Source: Spirochaetales bacterium
GTDB lineage: Bacteria; Spirochaetota; Spirochaetia; SZUA-6; DRHE01
Length of the DNA stretch: 64,000 nucleotides
Assembly (NCBI GenBank): GCA_030604195.1
Contig: JAUVWI010000002.1
Span: 1 to 64,000 of the forward strand
Reading direction: 5' to 3'
The stretch's first letter is position 1; the number at the start of each line of letters is the position of its first letter. The position numbers and the translations under genes were made by a program. This document shows, piece after piece, positions 60,153 to 64,000 of the stretch. The notes under the pieces are model-generated. The model saw only the letters and a program-made list of their open reading frames with translations, searched no databases and had not been told where the DNA came from.

Positions 60153-60406
60153 TAAGCCTGTATCAAGCGCTCCGTTTTAATATCGTAGTAGTTTATCTTT
60201 TCAGGATCAAGATTGAGCCAGAGCAGGTCATCCATCTTAATTCCGGTAAAACCATTGATCTTAACGGAAAGGTTGAGGGTGCCGCTCTGTACGGTTATAA
60301 TTGTCTCTGACCCGGCGGGCAGCACTGAATATACCCTGGCAATAACAATATCTGTTCGATACCGGAGCTTGGTGAGTGTAAATTTAAGCTCTTTCACAGC
60401 AGACAT
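60152..60406 (-). CDS. Stand-alone TOBE-like domain protein
   Basis: The 84-residue protein looks like only the C-terminal TOBE region of an ABC importer ATPase: IVIARVYSVLPAGSETIITV, then SGTLNLSVKINGFTGI and WLNLDPEKINYYDIKTERL. The ATPase domain is absent, and the sequence in front of the start is a promoter, so this is not a truncated end of a longer gene. The L-P-A-G-S-E and I-x-x-x-I/V strands match TOBE modules that bind oxyanions, molybdate or sugars. The start ATG lies 6 bases after TATAAT, so the mRNA is predicted leaderless. It is coupled to the HAD phosphatase and oriented with the transporter downstream; it may sense its substrate or regulate its ATPase. Confidence 0.7.
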   Translation of the reverse strand: MSAVKELKFTLTKLRYRTDIVIARVYSVLPAGSETIITVQSGTLNLSVKINGFTGIKMDDLLWLNLDPEKINYYDIKTERLIQA

Positions 60407-60412
60407 AACGGG

Positions 60413-60441
60413 ATTATAAAGAGCCTATTTTTAAATGTCAA
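60413..60441 (-). promoter_or_regulatory. Consensus promoter producing a leaderless TOBE mRNA
   Basis: On the minus strand TTGACA (60436-60441) and TATAAT (60413-60418) are 17 bases apart, an exact consensus. The TOBE ATG begins 6 bases after the -10, where transcription normally starts, so the message would carry no leader. Confidence 0.8.
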
Positions 60442-60522
60442 ACAACAGAAAAATATAAAGCCTCTGTTCAGCCAAAAACGAAATCAAGGGAAAAAATTGC
60501 CTGTTTTAAATAGTTAAGAATC

Positions 60523-61272
60523 ATGAGAACATCTCTCTTCTCCATGCTTTTGTATATTCTCACTTTTGGGAGCGGCTGTGATCTCTTTTCCCCTTCGATC
60601 CAGTTAAAGCTATCGCTGCCGCCTATTCCCACCCACTGGCAGATGGCCTTCGATAACCTGAAATATCAGCTGATATTAAGCGGCCCGGATGGAGAAAAAC
60701 AGGAAAGCATAATTCCCGGCAACAGCGGCCTGGTAGAAATGTGTATAAGTAAAAGACAGAACAGCTCGTTTCTTGCCTACCCCATTATAGGGGAAAGTGG
60801 AATCAGGCTGCCTCCCGCAGGCGCGATCTACCCCTTGAATATGGGGGAAGGAAATACTCTGACCCTCTCCTGGGAGCAGGGAGTTGCCGCGTTGATCGTT
60901 TTCCGGCTGATAAACGGGGGAATAGATCTCTCCACCTTTAATGCTCGGCGCTTCTCCGATGAGATCATGCAGAGGGGCAAGCCGGACCCCTGGAATTTTG
61001 ACATTGACTATATTATTGAAAAAATCGCCATGGGCTCTTTCAGGATAACCTATATAAAAGCAGCGCCTGCCCGGAATATCGAGTTACCAGTAAATCCGGG
61101 AAACTGGTTCATGGAAAGCCCCTTTGCCGGGATTATTGAAATAGAAGAGGGTGAAACCCTGCTGCTGGAAGCCGTTCCCTTCGGTTATCACTACCTTTTT
61201 TCTCTCTCCACAGGAGAGTACTACAGTTTGTTTCTTGATGATGAAGAGACCTATATTCTCACTCACCCATAA
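60523..61272 (+). CDS. Hypothetical lipoprotein
   Basis: A 249-residue protein with a short signal peptide MRTSLFSMLLYILTFGSGCD; the lipobox is G-S-G-C (cysteine 19). The mature part begins LFSPSIQLKLSLPPIPTHWQ, then MAFDNLKYQLILSGPDGEKQ, and contains repeated short beta strands and FRLINGGIDLSTFNARRFSD. I do not recognise a family. Its last 14 bases overlap the end of the converging yjbQ gene. No clear ribosome binding site is seen, so the start is the least certain part; ATG 60523 gives the only signal peptide. Confidence 0.6.
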   Translation: MRTSLFSMLLYILTFGSGCDLFSPSIQLKLSLPPIPTHWQMAFDNLKYQLILSGPDGEKQESIIPGNSGLVEMCISKRQNSSFLAYPIIGESGIRLPPAGAIYPLNMGEGNTLTLSWEQGVAALIVFRLINGGIDLSTFNARRFSDEIMQRGKPDPWNFDIDYIIEKIAMGSFRITYIKAAPARNIELPVNPGNWFMESPFAGIIEIEEGETLLLEAVPFGYHYLFSLSTGEYYSLFLDDEETYILTHP

Positions 61273-61675
61273 CCTGGATAAATATCTTCCTTGACCGGGC
61301 ACGGTTATCATGATCAATAACCACAATCTGCTGCCAGGTTCCAAGTATTATATCCTGATCAGCAACCGGCAGGGTTATGCTCGGCCCCATCAGTGTTGCC
61401 CGAATATGGGAAAAACCATTATCATCGCCCCAGGTCTCTGAATGGCGGCTGCGTGTAGAACTGGAAACCAGCACTTCCAGCTTTTCGCGAACATCTTCTA
61501 CTAAAGCAGGCTCGAACTCAATAGTTGAGATCGAGGCTGTAGAACCGATAACACAGACGTTTACCAGGCCATTCTTTATACCGGAGCTATGGACTATTTC
61601 CTTAACCTCCGCGGTAATATTCTTTATATCGGAAAAACCCCCGGTAGCAAGTGAGATTGCCTCGCCATATACCAT
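61259..61675 (-). CDS. yjbQ: YjbQ family protein (UPF0047, secondary thiamine-phosphate synthase)
   Basis: This small 138-residue protein matches UPF0047: GFSDIKNITAEVKEIVHSSG, VNVCVIGSTASISTIEFEPA, RHSETWGDDNGFSHIRATLM, then GPSITLPVADQDIILGTWQQ and VVIDHDNRARSRKIFIQVMGE. The conserved histidine and acidic residues (W-G-D-D-N-G, H-I-R-A) are present. Its E. coli homologue has weak thiamine-phosphate synthase activity; its main role is not established. It is the last gene of leuS-pepQ-like-yjbQ and overlaps the converging lipoprotein by 14 bases. Confidence 0.9.
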   Translation of the reverse strand: MVYGEAISLATGGFSDIKNITAEVKEIVHSSGIKNGLVNVCVIGSTASISTIEFEPALVEDVREKLEVLVSSSTRSRHSETWGDDNGFSHIRATLMGPSITLPVADQDIILGTWQQIVVIDHDNRARSRKIFIQVMGE

Positions 61676-61691
61676 AACGCCTCCTGGTTTT

Positions 61692-62816
61692 TTATATCTC
61701 GATTATCCTGGAATTGGTCATAACCTTAAGCCCGTGGCTGGTTATCAGGATGTCATTCTCCAGCCTGATGCCCCCCGCTTCCGGGTAATAAAGTCCGGGC
61801 TCAACGGTAAAGATCATCCCCTCCTTTAATACAATGTTGCTATTCTGATCTTCCGTACGCAAAAAGGGGGCCTCATGGGCAGCAAGGCCGATTCCATGGC
61901 CCAAAGCGTGGGGCATTTTAAATCCCCACCGAGCAAAAGCCTCATCTATTTTAAGAGCGATTTCCCCGGTTGATATTCCATTGTCAATTAAACTGATAGC
62001 CAGCTCATATATCTCGGAAACAGCCTCAGCCATCTTTTGCTGCAGCCTGCTCAATGGCCCACGAATAAGGGTAATGGTTACATCACTGGTATACCCCCTG
62101 TATTTTACCCCGAAATCGATTACTGAAAATCCTCTTTCCCCGATCAGCGAGCTGCCGTAAGAGGGAAAGGCATGGATGGCAAAACTTCTGGTGGCTGCGG
62201 CTGCCAGGGTTTCAAAGCCCGTGCCTTCCGCCCCCCTGGTGCGCGCTTCAGAATCGATATATTGGGCGATATCCAGCTCCCTTAAGGTGTTCCTCTTATC
62301 GGCCAGCAAGTCCTCTATTCCCTGTATGATCTCATTGCTTATCTCACAGGCCCTCTGCAGCGACTGGATTTCGCTCTTATCCTTGATGCTCCTTAATTTC
62401 AACAGCAGACTGTCAAGGCCCTGGTCCCTGCAGATAATCTCCATATCAGGTAAGCTTGATATCAACTCTACCGCAGATGGATAGGGAAATTTACCCGAAA
62501 GTTCTATCCTGCTGCCCTCTTTGAGCCGCCATTCTTCTACCAGGCTCTGAACAGCTATGGAAAAGGAACGTTTATAGGAATTATAGGGAATGATTTTATC
62601 TACGAAGGCTAACTCAGCAGCCAGGTTTTCGTCCCAGGGAATTAAAAAACATTCCCCTCTGGAGCTGAGAAAGAGCAATGCATCTGCGGGGTGACCAGTT
62701 AGATAGCGCAAAGAGGGATTGCGTCTTTCTTCCAGGTCGGCAAGAACAGCAATATCGAACCCCTCTTTTCTTAAGTAAGAGTAAACCTTCTGCTGTCGTT
62801 TTTTGTAAACTTCCAA
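61692..62816 (-). CDS. Xaa-Pro aminopeptidase/prolidase-like metallopeptidase (M24)
   Basis: This 374-residue enzyme has an N-terminal creatinase-like domain (about 1-125, EVYKKRQQKVYSYLRKEGFD) and a pita-bread catalytic domain. Metal ligands are in VIDFGVKYRGYTSDVTITL (two aspartates), HALGHGIGLAAHEAPFL (histidines) and FTVEPGLYYPEAGGIRLEND (glutamates). It cleaves dipeptides or N-terminal Xaa-Pro bonds in the cytoplasm. It follows leuS by 5 bases and precedes yjbQ by 16 bases. Confidence 0.92.
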   Translation of the reverse strand: MEVYKKRQQKVYSYLRKEGFDIAVLADLEERRNPSLRYLTGHPADALLFLSSRGECFLIPWDENLAAELAFVDKIIPYNSYKRSFSIAVQSLVEEWRLKEGSRIELSGKFPYPSAVELISSLPDMEIICRDQGLDSLLLKLRSIKDKSEIQSLQRACEISNEIIQGIEDLLADKRNTLRELDIAQYIDSEARTRGAEGTGFETLAAAATRSFAIHAFPSYGSSLIGERGFSVIDFGVKYRGYTSDVTITLIRGPLSRLQQKMAEAVSEIYELAISLIDNGISTGEIALKIDEAFARWGFKMPHALGHGIGLAAHEAPFLRTEDQNSNIVLKEGMIFTVEPGLYYPEAGGIRLENDILITSHGLKVMTNSRIIEI

Positions 62817-62821
62817 AATTG

Positions 62822-64000
62822 CTATTTAGCTACAATATTCACCAGTTTGTCCGGAACCGTGATAATCTGTACTATCTTTCTTTCCGCGAGCAGTTCTTTA
62901 ATGCGCGGTTGCTCCAGCGCTATTTTTTCCATCGCTTCCCCGGCCAGACCGGTTTGCACATCAGCCCTGGCCCGTATTTTGCCATTTATCTGGAAAACAA
63001 GGGTTGTAACCTCTCTAACGGTAAGGGCTTCATCAAATACCGGGTATCTCTCTTTTGAAACAGAGGGTGAATGACCTGCCTGCTGCCATAACTCCTCGGC
63101 CAGGTGCGGGGCATAGGGTGCTAATAGCAAAACAAAAGGCTCCCAGAGCCGGCGGTAGAGCTTATCAATCTTGTACAGCTCCCCGGTGAAAATCATCATC
63201 TGGGCAATAGCGGTATTGAACTCTATATGTTCAGTATCGTGGCCGACCTTTTTTATTGTCTCGTGCAGAAAGACCAGTAGTTCCCGCGGCGGCTCATCTT
63301 CACACAGCTGCCGCTGTGCCAAGCGCCACACTCGCTCTAAAAACCTCTTTATACCGGTTATTCCCCTGGTGGACCAGGGTTTGGATACTTCCAGGGGACC
63401 CATAAACATCTCATAAAGTCGCATGGAATCTGCGCCGTGTTTTTCTATAACTTCATCCGGATTTATAACATTGCCCAGAGACTTGGACATCTTTACACCG
63501 CCCTCACCAAGGATCATTCCCTGATTGATCAGCCTCATGAAGGGTTCGTCGGTGTTGACCAGACCAAAATCGTAGAGCACTTTATGCCAAAAACGGGAAT
63601 AGAGTAGATGGAGAACAGCATGCTCGGCGCCGCCCACATAGAGGTCCACGGGCATCCAGTAATCAATCTTGTCCCTGGCGGCAAACTGGCTGTTGTTGCC
63701 GGGATCAAGATAGCGCAGATAATACCAGCAGGAACCGGCCCATTGGGGCATTGTATTGGTTTCTCTTTTCGCCTTACCGCCGCATTTGGGGCAGATAGTA
63801 TTGACCCACTCCTTTATTGCGGCCAGCGGTGATTCGCCGGTGCCTGTGGGTTTGTAGCTCTCCACCTCCGGCAACAGTAAAGGCAGTTCGTCATAGGGAA
63901 CCGGTACTATGCCGCAGCTGGAGCAATGTACCAACGGGATCGGTTCGCCCCAGTAGCGCTGCCTGGAAAAAACCCAATCCCGCAGTTTATAATTAACCGC
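62822..64000 (-). CDS. leuS: Leucyl-tRNA synthetase, C-terminal part (5' end outside window)
   Basis: The frame is open to the right edge and the first readable codons give AVNYKLRDWVFSRQRYWGEP, the LeuRS segment just before the editing-side cysteine cluster. Then C-x-x-C (VHCSSCG and CPKCGGK), the YLRYLDPGN segment, the KMSKS loop GGVKMSKSLGNV, and the anticodon-binding and C-terminal domains to the stop. About 392 codons are present of a roughly 800-860-residue protein. There is nothing damaged in it. It is the upstream gene of leuS-M24-yjbQ on the minus strand. Confidence 0.95.
   Translation of the reverse strand, partial: AVNYKLRDWVFSRQRYWGEPIPLVHCSSCGIVPVPYDELPLLLPEVESYKPTGTGESPLAAIKEWVNTICPKCGGKAKRETNTMPQWAGSCWYYLRYLDPGNNSQFAARDKIDYWMPVDLYVGGAEHAVLHLLYSRFWHKVLYDFGLVNTDEPFMRLINQGMILGEGGVKMSKSLGNVINPDEVIEKHGADSMRLYEMFMGPLEVSKPWSTRGITGIKRFLERVWRLAQRQLCEDEPPRELLVFLHETIKKVGHDTEHIEFNTAIAQMMIFTGELYKIDKLYRRLWEPFVLLLAPYAPHLAEELWQQAGHSPSVSKERYPVFDEALTVREVTTLVFQINGKIRARADVQTGLAGEAMEKIALEQPRIKELLAERKIVQIITVPDKLVNIVAK

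Noticed and set aside
1-64000. CRISPR arrays, insertion sequences, rRNA and tRNA genes
   Set aside because: I saw no spaced direct repeats, transposase motifs or tRNA/rRNA-like stretches when reading through; a cloverleaf or Rfam scan was not possible here.

Overview
The window reads as a bacterial chromosome segment from the Spirochaetota, probably a Spirochaetaceae/Sediminispirochaeta-like lineage. This is inference. It rests on an archaeal-type two-subunit phenylalanyl-tRNA synthetase (522 and 567 residues), periplasmic binding proteins whose signal peptides end in G-G/G-Q-K-E-E, many periplasmic-binding-protein transporters, and diderm envelope proteins (a beta-barrel, a LolA-like carrier, a barrel-fused SppA). 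I see no rRNA, tRNA, CRISPR array or insertion sequence. Genes are dense and no gene-free stretch exceeds about 300 bases, except 10349-10798, which holds the ktrB promoter and a broken methyltransferase remnant.

Layout. 0-7 kb (minus): a DeoR-type regulator, then a Fe3+/thiamine/aminoethylphosphonate-class ABC transporter (binding protein, double permease, ATPase), a phosphoribosyltransferase, cysK and the start of cysE. 7-10.4 kb (minus): a KtrB-KtrA potassium channel pair with a membrane PAS protein. 10.4-15.1 kb (minus): broken or deleted small genes downstream of pheS-pheT and a DUF355 adenosine kinase-like gene. 15.2-20.4 kb: a GlpA-like/FAD oxidoreductase/DUF1667 operon (minus), divergent from a decayed glycerol-3-phosphate-type ABC transporter (plus). 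20.4-31.5 kb: a sugar locus with an Lpl-type transporter, an AGE-family epimerase and two URO-D-family proteins on the minus strand, facing a sulfatase, a ROK regulator and an Ldh-family dehydrogenase on the plus strand. 31.5-37.3 kb (minus): a GC-richer TetR-controlled module of LolD-like ATPase, FtsX permease, LolA-like carrier, FtsX permease and beta-barrel. 37.4-44.8 kb: ilvC-ilvD divergent from ilvY, followed by an orphan DNA methyltransferase and a barrel-SppA fusion. 44.8-50.6 kb (plus): a TRAP transporter, a nucleotide-cyclase-like protein and a lipoprotein. 50.7-60.4 kb (minus): a stand-alone TOBE protein, HAD phosphatase and second Fe/aminoethylphosphonate-class transporter, then a GntR regulator, class II aldolase, HisC-like aminotransferase, CbbY-like HAD and choline-kinase-like protein. 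60.5-64 kb: a lipoprotein (plus), then leuS (partial), an M24 peptidase and yjbQ (minus).

Recurring themes. Three ABC operons and the TRAP operon carry a hairpin immediately after the binding-protein gene, which suggests differential expression of the binding protein. Several genes are broken: one binding protein has a one-base frameshift in its signal peptide, another has TGA at codon 3, the TetR gene has two opposite one-base shifts, ogt has lost its 5' end, ugpA/ugpE are deleted, and a glycosyltransferase-like gene has lost its middle. Some of the one-base shifts sit in homopolymers and could be sequence errors; the deletions look real. The most promising candidates for an undescribed system are the 50.7-60.4 kb operon with its apparently leaderless stand-alone TOBE gene, and the 31.5-37.3 kb envelope-transport module.
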